Part shown: positions 54,989-64,000 of the stretch, one piece after another
How the letters are laid out: every line of letters begins with the position of its first letter
Numbering within the stretch: position 1 is the first letter of the stretch
Origin: CAWIOX01 sp963837775
GTDB taxonomy: Bacteria > Pseudomonadota > Gammaproteobacteria > Burkholderiales > Burkholderiaceae_D
DNA length: 64,000 nt
Assembly: GCA_963837775.1 (NCBI GenBank)
Contig: CAWIOX010000029.1
Span: 372,001 to 436,000, forward strand
Reading direction: 5' to 3'
The notes under the pieces: generated by a model
Database searches by the model: none
What the model was told of the DNA's origin: nothing
What the model saw: only the letters and a program-made list of their open reading frames with translations
Position numbers and translations under genes: made by a program

Positions 54989-56338
54989 TTATGCTTGTGC
55001 GTTATTGCCCATCAACTCATCAAATGCAACTGTTTTTTCAGTCACTTTCGTATTTCCAAGTACATAGTTGACGACATTCTCTTCCAAAACAAGGGCTTCA
55101 ACTTCCGCAAGGCGATTACGATCGCTGAAATAATACTTAACGACTTGCTGAGGATCTTCATAGCTTTGCGCAAAATCTTCAACCTGCGCTTTAACCTGAT
55201 CGGCTGTTGCTTGCAGAGCATTTTCCTTAACCACATCCGCCAGAATCAAACCAAGACGAACACGACGCTCTGCCTGCGCTTCAAACAATTCCGGAGGGAA
55301 TGGCATATCTTTCACATTCATGCCGCGCTGCGCCATATCCTGACGTGTCATTTCAACCAAACGCTGAACATCTTGCGCAACCAGAGCTTTTGGCACATCC
55401 AGATCAGCAATCTTGATCAAGGCATCCATCACGGCATCTTTATTTTTTGCCTTGACGCGACCGGTCACTTCACGCTCCAGATTGGCCTTGATGTCTTCAC
55501 GCATTTTTTGCATATCGCCGTCAACAATACCAAGCGATTTGGCAAATTCCGCATCCAACTCAGGCAAATGCGCCCACTCAAGTTTTTTGAGGGTGATGGT
55601 AAATTCAGCTGTTTTTCCAGCCACATCCTTACCATGGTAGTCCTCAGGAAATGACAATGGGAAAGTCTTTGCTTCGCCAACCTTCAAGCCGATTGTTGCC
55701 GATTCAAATTCAGCAAGCATGCGCCCTTCACCGAGGACAAAAGCGTAGTCATCTGCCTTGCCGCCTGCAAACTCGACACCATCAATCTTGCCGACAAAAT
55801 CAACTGTCACGCGATCATCGTTCTTTGCAGTCAGATCTGCACCGCCATCGCCGTGCTCGCCTTGCTCACCCTTGACATGGTAATGCACGCGTTGCTTACG
55901 CAGAATATCGATAGTTTTATCGATTTCAGCATCACTGACTTCTACCTTGACCTTTTCAATCTCCACTGTCGACAGATCGCCGATTTTGATCTCTGGGTAA
56001 ACTTCAAAAGTGGCGTCAAAAGCCACGGAGCCTTCGGCAACGCCTTCGCTAGTCTTAGGCTCAATTCTTGGATAACCGGCAACGCGCAAATTATTTTCAT
56101 TTGCCGCTTCAGCGAACGCGCGACCAACCTTGTCATTCAAGACTTCCGATTCCACTTGATAGCCGTATTGTGCAGCGACCATCTTCATTGGCACTTTGCC
56201 TGGACGGAAGCCCGGAGCTTTTGCTGTACGGGCACGAACCTTCAGGCGCTTCTCAACTTCCACCTGCACATCGGCCAGAGGAAATGTGATAGTAAGACGA
56301 CGCTCTAATTTGTCCAAAGTTTCGACTGCAGTTGCCAT
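54989..56338 (-). CDS. tig: trigger factor
   Basis: Ribosome-bound chaperone and prolyl isomerase. The 449-residue protein has the ribosome-binding N domain with its FRPGKVPMKMV signature (about 44-54), an FKBP-type PPIase domain (RVTVDFVGKIDGVEFAGGKA, about 172-191) and a helical C domain (about 260-430). First gene of the tig-clpP group. The 5' gap towards tRNA-Leu holds its promoter, which I could not place firmly. Confidence 0.96.
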   Translation of the reverse strand: MATAVETLDKLERRLTITFPLADVQVEVEKRLKVRARTAKAPGFRPGKVPMKMVAAQYGYQVESEVLNDKVGRAFAEAANENNLRVAGYPRIEPKTSEGVAEGSVAFDATFEVYPEIKIGDLSTVEIEKVKVEVSDAEIDKTIDILRKQRVHYHVKGEQGEHGDGGADLTAKNDDRVTVDFVGKIDGVEFAGGKADDYAFVLGEGRMLAEFESATIGLKVGEAKTFPLSFPEDYHGKDVAGKTAEFTITLKKLEWAHLPELDAEFAKSLGIVDGDMQKMREDIKANLEREVTGRVKAKNKDAVMDALIKIADLDVPKALVAQDVQRLVEMTRQDMAQRGMNVKDMPFPPELFEAQAERRVRLGLILADVVKENALQATADQVKAQVEDFAQSYEDPQQVVKYYFSDRNRLAEVEALVLEENVVNYVLGNTKVTEKTVAFDELMGNNAQA

Positions 56339-56776
56339 GTGAATCGTCCAATAAAATAGTCATTTTGCACTGTGATGATAAGGCCCCGAACTCCTGCGCA
56401 ATTACTGGGCACAAAATTTCAAGACATCACCAACCAGCACAAAATTCATGTTGTTGATCTAAAAAAATAAATATAAAGCCGCTTCAAATAATTGAATGGC
56501 ATTTCCCAAATGGATATCGGAACGCCGGGCTTTTCCGTGACTCCGATGCATCACAAGCCACGCTCCATACTAACTAAATATTATACCTTACAGCGATATC
56601 GCATTGCCAGATTCGAAAACCACTACTACATCAGGCCAAACAATGAAAATTCAAGGGGAATCGCCATATTTATGCAGACATTTGAAACTATTGACTCATG
56701 GGAATTCAAGCAGGATTTACATCAGCAGCCCCGTTGCAGGACCTTACTTCAGCGCTACGCCTGACAAATCAGGCCG
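56339..56776. other. 438-nt intergenic region between tig and tRNA-Leu
   Basis: No supported gene on either strand. It should hold the tig promoter on the minus strand. A small CCTGA/TCAGG hairpin lies at 56761-56774 beside the tRNA 3' end. Nothing else is recognised. Confidence 0.6.
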
Positions 56777-56861
56777 TGGTACGGATGAAGGGACTCGAAC
56801 CCCCAAGACTTTCGTCGCTAGAACCTAAATCTAGTGCGTTTACCAATTCCGCCACATCCGC
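56777..56861 (-). tRNA. tRNA-Leu (TAG anticodon)
   Basis: An 85-nt class II tRNA with acceptor GCGGATG/CATCCGT, anticodon stem-loop CTAGA-TTTAGGT-TCTAG (anticodon TAG), a variable arm and encoded CCA. It reads CUN leucine codons. Located between tig and the RND gene on the minus strand. Confidence 0.96.
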
Positions 56862-56993
56862 AGCAAGGGCTGTATTCTACCCCAAGGCAAGCCCTTAAAT
56901 CCAGAGAAAACTTGCAAACACTTGACCACCCTTCAAAAACTTGGGGCGCCAATATCCAGCCCAGGCAAGAGATAGGCGCCTCGCATCAGTTAC

Positions 56994-57027
56994 GGCAGGC
57001 AATGCCGGTGCAACCGCATTGCCTGCC
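56994..57027 (-). terminator. strong hairpin after the RND permease gene
   Basis: Perfect 12-bp arms GGCAGGCAATGC (56994-57005) and GCATTGCCTGCC (57016-57027), 22 nt past the corrected stop of the RND gene. There is no long T-run, so it may be partly factor-dependent. The uncorrected reading frame would run through this hairpin, which supports the frame correction. Confidence 0.6.
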
Positions 57028-57048
57028 CCTTCCCGCGTACCGCAATGA

Positions 57049-60000
57049 TCAAACCGGTTTCTTCACCCTGAACCACGCAGCATACAAGAGCAGGCAGGAA
57101 TAGCAATGTCAGCGCAGTGGCGATGATCAAACCACCCATGATGGCAACCGCCATCGGCCCCCAGAATACTGAGCGCGAGAGCGGAATCATTGCCAGCACG
57201 GCCGCTGCCGCCGTCAGGATGATCGGACGGAAGCGTCGCACTGCCGACTCGACAATGGCATTCCATGGCGCCGCACCGGCCGCGATATCCTGCTCAATCT
57301 GATCGATCAGGATCACCGAATTGCGGATGATCATGCCGAACAGCGCAATCACGCCCAGTTGCGCAACAAAGCCGAACGGCCGCTGCAAAATCAACAATGC
57401 CATCGCCGCACCTGCCACACCCAGCGGGCCGGTCAGAAATACCAGCAGCGAGCGCGAGAAGCTATGCAACTGCAACATCAGCAAGGTAAATATGATGAAG
57501 ATCACCAGTGGCACATTGGCCGCAATCGATGCTTGCGCCTTGCCGCTGTCGGCCGCTGCGCCGGCCAGATCGATTTTATAGCCGGCTGGCAGTTCAGCGC
57601 GCAACTTGGCCAGATTGGGATTGATTTGGCTCGATACGGTCGGCCCCTGAATTCCGTCGGCCACGTCGGACTGCACGGTAATCGCCCACTCGCGCCCCTC
57701 GCGCCACACCACGCCCGGCTCCCATACGAACTGTATCCGCGCCAGCTGCGACAGCGGCACCGGCTTGCCGCTGGCCGTCGGGATGTTGGCTGCGCTCAAG
57801 GCGGCAATGGTGGAGCGCTCCTCGACCGGCTGGCGCACGACGATATCAATCAGATTGATGCCATCGCGATACTGGCCGACGGTGGTGCCGGTAAGAATGG
57901 TATTGGCAGCGCGCATGATGGCCTGCGAACTGACGCCCAGTACGCGCAATTTATCCTGATCCAGATCGATGCGCAGCACCTTGACCGACTCGTTCCAGTT
58001 ATCGTTGACGCCGACCGTATTCGGATTGGCGCGCATGATTTCCTTCACCTGGTCAGCAATCGCGCGCACCTTGGCGGCTTCGGTACCGGTGACGCGGAAC
58101 TGCACCGGGTAAGGAACCGGCGGGCCATTGGGCAGCAACTTCACGCGGCCACGGACTTCAGGAAAATCGGATTTGAACACCGCGATGATTTTCAGGCGCA
58201 AGGCTTCCCGCGCCTTTAAATCCTTTGGCAATACGACAATTTGCGCCACGTTGGTCTGCGGGAAGATCTGATCGAGCGGCAGATAGAAACGCGGGCTACC
58301 GGTGCCGACATAACTGGTCACGCTTTCAACACCGTCCTGCTGCTGGATGAATGCCTCAAATTTCTTTGCTTGCGCTTCCGTTGCCTTGAAAGCAGACCCT
58401 TCCGGCAGCCACAATTCCACCATCAGTTCCGGACGGCTTGAATCCGGGAAAAATTGCTGCTCGATGAATTTGAAGCCGAACAGGCCCAGCCCAAACACGC
58501 CCAAGGTGATGATGATGGTGGTTTTGCGCCATTCGACGCACCAGTTCACGGTCTTGCGAAAGCGCGAGTAAAACGGCGTATCGAACAATTCATGGTGACC
58601 GTCTGCGGTCGCCGCAGGCTTTACTTTCAGCAACAGGAAACCGATATACGGCGTAAACAGCACCGCCGCCAGCCAGGAAATCAGGAGCGCCAGCGCATTG
58701 ACCGAAAACATTGAAAACGTGTATTCGCCGGCGGCAGATTTCGCCAAGCCGATCGGCAGGAAACCGGCGGCGGTAATCAAGGTGCCGGTCAGCATCGGCA
58801 TCGCGGTCGAGCTATACGCGAAAGTCGCCGCATCGAAGCGCGAAAAGCCTTCCTCCATTTTGCGCACCATCATTTCGACGGCGATGATCGCGTCATCCAC
58901 CAGCAAACCGAGGGCGATGATCAGGGCACCGAGCGAAATCTTGTGCAGGTCGATATCGAAAATCCGCATGAACAGGAAGGTGACCGCCAGCACCAGCGGT
59001 ATCGTCAGGCCGACCACCAGCCCCGGCCAGATATCGAGCCGGAATGGCTTGGTATGCAAGCCCAGCGCCAGGAAGCTGACCACCAGCACGATGATGACCG
59101 CTTCAATCAGGGTCTGCACGAACTCGCCGACGGACGAAGTGACCGCCTTCGGCTGATCCGACACGCGGTGAAATTCAATGCCGACCGGCAGCTTGGCCCT
59201 GATCTCATCCACCGTTTTCTGCAAACCTTTGCCCAGTTCGATGATATTGCCGCCCTTCTCCATCGAAATGCCAAGACCGATCACTTCCTTGCCATTGAAA
59301 CGCATCTTGTCCTGCGGCGGGTCCTTGAATTCGCGCTTCACCACCGCAAAATCGCCCAGACCGGAAGGTCGTGCCATTGGCGCGCAGCACCAGGTTTTCC
59401 AAGTCTTTGGTCGACAGCAAGGCACCGCTGACGCGCACTTGCAGGTTATCGCTCGGCGTCACCATGACGCCGGCAGCCTCGACCGGATTTTGCGCATTGA
59501 TCTGACTGATGATCGAATCGAACGGAATTCCCAGTTGGGAAAATTTCTTTTGCGAGAACTCGATGTAGACTTTTTCGTCCTGCGCGCCGAACAACTCCAC
59601 CTTCGCCACCGAGGGTACGCTCAGAAACTGCTGGCGGACAAAGTCGGCGTATTCCTTCACCTGCGCATAAGTAAAGCCGTCACCCGATAGCGCAAAAATG
59701 GAACCGTAGGTATCGCCGAACTCATCGTTGAAGAATGGTCCGTTCACGCCTGGCGGCAGCGTACCCTTGATATCGCCGATTTTCTTGCGCACCTGATACC
59801 ACGACTGCGCGGTTTCTTTGGGCGGCGTCGATTCGCGCAACTGCAGGATGATCAGCGTTTCACCGGGCTTGGAATAACTGCGGATCTTGTCGATATAAGG
59901 CGTTTCCTGCAGCTTTTTTTCCAGCTTGTCGGTCACTTGCTCCGCCATTTGCAGCGCAGTCGCCCCCGGCCAGATGGCCCGCACCACCATCGCACGGAAG

Positions 60001-60134
60001 GTAAATGGCGGATCTTCATCCTGCCCCAGACGACCGTAACTGAGGATGCCGCCGATCAGCAACACCGCCATCAGGTAACGCGTGAGCGGAATATGTTCCA
60101 GCGCCCAGCGCGAGAGATTGAAGCTTTTTGTCAT
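57049..60134 (-). CDS. RND efflux transporter permease (AcrB-like), two frameshifts
   Basis: Proton-driven inner-membrane drug exporter, about 1027 residues after correction, normal for the family. N-terminal part: HIPLTRYLMAVLLIGGILSY, PPFTFRAMVV. The core has GLLVDDAIIAVEMMVRKMEE with the essential Asp pair of TM4, and the C-terminal half GMIIRNSVILIDQIEQDI. Breaks: one extra base near 59366 (joining LRANGT to LGDFAVVKREF) and one near 57085 (giving the end LYAAWFRVKKPV with stop at 57049). Its ATG overlaps the stop of the fusion-protein gene (ATGA), so they form one operon. No outer-membrane channel gene follows. Confidence 0.9.
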
Positions 60135-61319
60135 TGTGCAGCTCCGGCGCCGGCGGTTGACGGCGTTGCGGCTTGCGCAACCGGCTTGGCCTCGGCCTGA
60201 TTGACCGCCTTCATCAAGGTATCTTCACCCAGGATGCTGACTTTTTGCCCGGGCTTGAGCAGATTCACACCCGCCGTCACGACCATCTGCCCTGACGAGG
60301 CAAGGCCTGACAACAGCACATCATCCCCGGAAGATCCGGCGATCTGGACCGGCACCCGTTTTACAGCGCCGCCCTCGACCACCCAGATCGAGGTTGTCGA
60401 TTTTTCATGGAATAGCGCGGTGAGCGGCACCTTGGCCATCGCATCCGGGTTCTTGGCGACAAATTTGACGTAGGCTGTCATGCCGAGCTTGACGCTGTCC
60501 GGCGCATTGTCGATCGTCACCTTGGCACTATAGGTACGGGTGGCGGGATCGGCTACCGGCGACAGTTCGCGCAGGCGGCCCTTGATCAACTCCTTCGGAT
60601 TGGCCCAGATGACGCACCTGGATGTCCGTGATGCTGCGCAAGGCATCGACCTTGTCCTCGGGAATCCCGATCACCACCTCTTTTTCGCCTGCCTGAGCAA
60701 CCCGCACCACTGGCGTTCCGGCCGCCACAACCTGCCCGATTTCAGCATCGACTGCCGTGACGACACCATCAGCGTCGGCGACCAGCGTCGCATATCCGGC
60801 CTGATTGGCCTGGCCTTTGTAAGCGGCCTGCGCCTGATCCACACTGGCTTGCGCCGCCTTGAAAGTCGCAGCTTTTTGATCGAGCACGGCCTGACTGACG
60901 AAATTTTTCTCGCGCAAGCCCTGATAGCGCGCCAGTTCCGCCTTGGCCAGATCACGATTGCTCTGCGCCGCCTGCAGTCCCGCGCTCGCCTGCGCCTGCG
61001 CCAGTTGCAGGTCTTGCGGGTCAAGCTGCATCAAAACCTGGCCGCGCTGCACGGTGGTTCCGACATCGACTTTGCGCGACACGATTTTGCCGCCGACCCG
61101 GAAACCCAGGCGCGATTCGATCCGCGCCCGCACTTCACCGGAAAATTCCGCCGCCAGATCCGCATGATCGGCGCCCAGCTGTATCACCCGTACCGGGCGG
61201 ATTTCCTCGGCCTTTTCGACCGGCTTCGAACATCCTGCCAGCAGCACGAAACTGGCCGTGACAAGCAATGCGAGCGGGCTTTGCAGCAAAATGCGGTGTG
61301 GTTTATTCAGGGCGGCCAC
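60131..61319 (-). CDS. RND efflux membrane fusion lipoprotein (AcrA-like), one frameshift
   Basis: Periplasmic adaptor linking the RND pump to an outer-membrane channel. About 395 residues after correction. A lipobox signal (LLVTASFVLLAGCSKP) puts it in the membrane. Then come a biotinyl-lipoyl/barrel-sandwich part (LGFRVGGKIVSRKVDVGTTV), a helical hairpin with many Ala and Gln (about 100-165) and the beta-barrel. One extra base near 60612 splits ITDIQVRIWANPKELIKG. It starts at GTG with AAAGGAAA upstream. A perfect palindrome and a promoter lie 70-130 nt ahead. Confidence 0.9.
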
Positions 61320-61388
61320 GGTTTTTCCTTTACTATTCCGGCTGAAATATTGCGATACCGAAATGATCGTTGTTTATCCATCGAAGTT

Positions 61389-61402
61389 ACTGACCGGTCA
61401 GT
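61389..61402. promoter_or_regulatory. 14-bp perfect palindrome, TetR-type operator
   Basis: ACTGACCGGTCAGT is an exact palindrome of the kind bound by TetR-family repressors of efflux pumps. It lies about 20 nt downstream of the -10 box of the pump promoter and 70 nt before its start codon, a repressor position. No tetR gene is in this window, so the repressor must be encoded elsewhere. Confidence 0.6.
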
Positions 61403-61420
61403 TAGTAACTATTCGCATGG

Positions 61421-61450
61421 ATTATATGCATGACAACCCGCACTTGGCAA
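61421..61450 (-). promoter_or_regulatory. promoter of the RND efflux operon
   Basis: On the minus strand TTGCCA (61450-61445) and TATAAT (61426-61421) are 18 nt apart. The predicted start near 61414 is just upstream of the 61389-61402 palindrome. Divergent hpnC has its own weaker hexamers TTGACT/TAAAAT (61451-61477). Confidence 0.55.
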
Positions 61451-61489
61451 TTGACTTTTCAGTCATTAAGTTAAAATCAAACTCAAATT

Positions 61490-62300
61490 ATGTCTGTAGA
61501 TCACTACGAAAATTTTCCTGTCGCGTCCATCCTGTTGCCGGCGCGCCTGCGTCCGGCCGTCGAGGCCATCTACGCTTTCGCCCGCACTGCGGACGATCTG
61601 GCCGATGAAGGCGATGCGCAAGCCGAAGAGCGGTTGGCGGCGCTGATGGCTTTTGAACAGGCGCTGGACCGGATCGAGCGCAATCAGGCTGCGCAATCGA
61701 CGCTGTTCCAGTCGCTGGAGTCGGTGGTACGTGATTACAATCTGCCGCTGCAACCCTTGCGCGACCTGCTGTCGGCCTTCAAGCAGGATGTCGTGACGAC
61801 CCGCTATGCGACGTTTGCCGACGCTGCTCGACTACTGCCGCCGCTCGGCCAATCCGGTGGGCACCCTGATGCTGCATCTGTATGGCGCGGCCGATGAGCG
61901 CAATCTGCGCGATTCCGATGCCATTTGCTCGGCTTTGCAACTGATCAATTTCTGGCAGGATGTGGCTGTCGACTGGCAAAAAGCCCGCATTTATTTGCCG
62001 CAGGAGGATTTAAGCCGTTTCGGCGTGAGCCAGTCGCACATCGCCGCCGCGCAGGTCGATGCCGCATGGCAGGCGCTGATGCAGTTCCAGACAGACCGCG
62101 CGCGCGCGATGATGCTGTCCGGCGCGCCGCTGGCAAAACGACTGCCGGGACGCATAGGCTGGGAGTTGCGACTGGTGGTGCAAGGCGGCTTGCGGATTCT
62201 GGAGCGGATCGAGGATGCCGGCCATGACGTGTTCCGTCAGCGCCCGCAATTGCGCAGCGGCGACTGGCTGCGCATCATCTGGCGCGCCGTCCGGATGTGA
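61490..62300 (+). CDS. hpnC: squalene/phytoene synthase family protein HpnC, one frameshift
   Basis: Second enzyme of the HpnCDE route, turning presqualene diphosphate into hydroxysqualene. About 269 residues after removing one extra base near 61823 (joining TRYATFAD to LLDYCRRSANPVGTLML). The two aspartate-rich sites are FARTADDLADE (about 32-42) and NFWQDVAVDWQKARIYLP. A TTGACT/TAAAAT promoter-like pair lies just before it. hpnD follows after 255 nt, an unusually large gap for this operon. Confidence 0.9.
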
Positions 62301-62555
62301 ACGGCAGCCGAAAAAGCAACTTTTTCCATTAAAATATACTCCCTACTGTATTTTTAATAACCCTTATGATATATGCGGCAACAGCACAATTTATGGATAT
62401 ACCCCATCTATTTATGCCAATAACCCGGGTATTTGAAGGCGTTTCAGACAGCCGACGGCGGGATTCCCGACAATCCGCGTTTGTCGTCATAGTCACAGTC
62501 GGCTAGCATAGCGACTTTGCTTCGTTCATAACTCGCCTCCAGATCGCCCTCCCCC

Positions 62556-63389
62556 ATGTCTCCAGACGATTACTGCCAACAAAAGACCGCACAGAGCGGC
62601 TCCAGTTTTTATTACAGTTTCCTGTTCCTGCCGGCTGAACGGCGTCGCGCAATTACTGCGCTGTATGCGTTTTGTCGCGAGGTCGATGACACCGTGGACG
62701 ACTGCACCGATGCCAGCGTCGCCCGCAACAAACTGGCCTGGTGGCGCAAGGAAGTCGCGGCCATGCTGGCAGGCAGCCCGACCCATCCGGTGACGCAGGC
62801 ACTGCAGCCGCACATGGCGACCTATGCGCTGGACGGCCAGCACCTGCAAGCGATCATCGACGGCATGGAAATGGATCTGGACCAGACCCGCTATCTCGAT
62901 TTCCCCGGCATGAAGCGCTATTGCTGGCATGTGGCAAGCGTGGTCGGCATCTTGTCGGCCAGCATTTTTGGCGCGAGCCGTCCGGAAACCCTGCAGTATG
63001 CGGAAAAACTCGGCCTGGCTTTCCAGCTGACCAATATCATCCGCGATGTCGGCGAAGACGCGCGCAAGGGCCGGATTTACCTGCCGGTCAATGAGTTGCA
63101 ACAATTCAAGGTCACCGCGGCCGACATCCTGAATGCGCGCCACAGCCCGCAGTTCGAGGAACTGATGCGCTTCCAGGTCAAGCGGGCGCAACAGGCTTAC
63201 GATGACGCGTTCGCGCTGCTCCCCGCCGCAGACCGCCGTGCGCAGCGCCCGGGCCTGATGATGGCTGCCATCTACCGCACCTTGCTGGACGAAATCGAGC
63301 GCGATGGCTTCCACGTTCTCACCCAGCGCATCTCGCTGACGCCGATCCGCAAGCTCTGGCTGGCCTGGAAAACCTATATCCGTGGCTAA
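62556..63389 (+). CDS. hpnD: presqualene diphosphate synthase HpnD
   Basis: Condenses two farnesyl diphosphates to presqualene diphosphate. An intact 277-residue protein with FCREVDDTVDD (about 40-50) and LTNIIRDVGEDARKGRIYLP as the two metal-binding aspartate sites. Its stop overlaps the presumed GTG start of hpnE. Together hpnCDE make squalene, the hopanoid precursor; no hopene cyclase is in view. Confidence 0.95.
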   Translation: MSPDDYCQQKTAQSGSSFYYSFLFLPAERRRAITALYAFCREVDDTVDDCTDASVARNKLAWWRKEVAAMLAGSPTHPVTQALQPHMATYALDGQHLQAIIDGMEMDLDQTRYLDFPGMKRYCWHVASVVGILSASIFGASRPETLQYAEKLGLAFQLTNIIRDVGEDARKGRIYLPVNELQQFKVTAADILNARHSPQFEELMRFQVKRAQQAYDDAFALLPAADRRAQRPGLMMAAIYRTLLDEIERDGFHVLTQRISLTPIRKLWLAWKTYIRG

Positions 63390-64000
63390 AGAAACGGGTT
63401 GCCGTCATCGGCGGCGGCTGGGCCGGTTGCGCTGCCGCCGTCAGCCTGGCGCAGGCCGGCCAGCAGGTCACCCTGTATGAGGCGGCCCGCACGCTGGGCG
63501 GTCGCGCCCGGCGCGTCGAATTCAACGGCAAAACCATCGACAACGGGCAGCACATCCTGCTCGGCGCGTATCGGCAGACGCTGGAATTAATGCGCAGCAT
63601 CGGCATCGATGAGCACGCGCATTTTCTGCGTCTGCCGCTGCAAATGCGCTATCCCGCCGGCAGCGGCATGGATTTCGTCGCGCCCAGACTGCCTGCGCCC
63701 TGGCATATGCTGTTCGCCTTATGGCGCGCCACCGGTTTGTCCGGACAGGACAAACTCGCGCTGGCCCGCTTTTCTTCCACCGCGCGCTGGATGGGCTGGA
63801 GACTCAACACCGACTGCAGCGTCAGCGAACTGCTGGAACGCTTCGATCAGACTGCGCGCCTGACCGCACTGATGTGGCGCCCGTTGTGCATCGCCGCGCT
63901 CAATACGCCGCCCGAGCGGGCCTCGGCCCAGGTGTTCCTGAACGTGCTGCGCGACAGCCTGGGTGCGCAGCGTGCGGCCTCCGACATGCTGATCCCGCGC
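63382..64000 (+). CDS. hpnE: hydroxysqualene dehydroxylase HpnE, partial, frameshift near the start
   Basis: FAD-dependent enzyme that reduces hydroxysqualene to squalene. The frame reads VAVIGGGWAGCAAAVSLAQA (FAD site), ARTLGGRARRVEF and DNGQHILLGAYRQTLELM, and is open to the window end. No start codon exists in this frame. A GTG at 63382 overlapping the hpnD stop is in the neighbouring frame and becomes the start (AKETVAVIGGG) if one G is removed from GGG near 63397. About 205 residues are visible of an expected ~420. Confidence 0.85.

Noticed and set aside
57359..58219. Plus-strand frames over the RND permease and fusion-protein genes (also 60540-61433)
   Set aside because: Low-complexity shadows antisense to clear efflux genes.
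62325..62360. LexA-like box (ACTGTAT phrase) between hpnC and hpnD
   Set aside because: The second half-site ACAG at the right spacing is missing.

Overview
The window looks like a chromosomal segment of a betaproteobacterium of the order Burkholderiales, probably Oxalobacteraceae (Herminiimonas/Janthinobacterium type). This is inferred from protein character and gene order: tig-clpP-clpX-lon-hupB-tRNA-ppiD, cysS-alkA-accA-tilS-lysC, an SDR-type threonine dehydrogenase next to kbl, and hpnC-hpnD-hpnE. No species can be proven from the sequence alone.

Layout. 1-3.2 kb (minus) is a kbl-tdh-sdaA operon for threonine and serine breakdown, facing a divergent XRE-cupin regulator across a perfect inverted repeat. 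4.1-7.7 kb is a large MASE1-PAS-GAF-PAS-GGDEF-EAL protein behind a perfect FNR-type box and a possible structured leader. A DnaQ-Cho nuclease and the alaC-hom pair (minus) follow. 12.0-19.7 kb is a lipid A aminoarabinose (arn) operon: an Mth938-like gene, arnT, one small ArnE-like transporter, arnB, arnC, ArnA split into two genes, and arnD. 19.8-25.7 kb holds bcp, a PIN-PhoH ATPase, a DUF47-pit phosphate transport pair (minus) and dnaB (minus).

25.7-30.3 kb is the only accessory-like stretch. It carries a universal stress protein with an FNR-like box, a decayed IS5-family element with both terminal repeats, an FNR/CRP regulator, cspA and a decayed ISAs1-family transposase. 30.2-56.9 kb is dense housekeeping: tRNA-Arg x2, tRNA-Ser, lysC, tilS, accA, alkA, cysS, a TPR / L,D-transpeptidase pair, two cyclophilins, lpxH, trmJ, suhB, rhlE, ybbA, tesA, mnmH, ppiD, tRNA-Asp x2, tRNA-Val, hupB, lon, clpX, clpP, tig and tRNA-Leu. 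57-64 kb holds an RND efflux pump with its membrane fusion protein (minus) and, divergently, the hpnCDE squalene genes. sdaA and hpnE run off the window edges.

Data quality. At least 22 reading-frame breaks hit otherwise well conserved genes: sdaA, the ArnE-like gene, arnB, arnC, the first arnA gene, arnD, phoH, pit, the RND permease, its fusion protein, hpnC and hpnE. Twenty of them are single extra bases. All lie in 0-24 kb and 57-64 kb; none is seen in the conserved genes between 24 and 57 kb. I read them mainly as sequencing or assembly errors and annotate each gene as one locus across its breaks, giving approximate positions. By eye the two blocks with breaks are also more GC-rich than the middle block.
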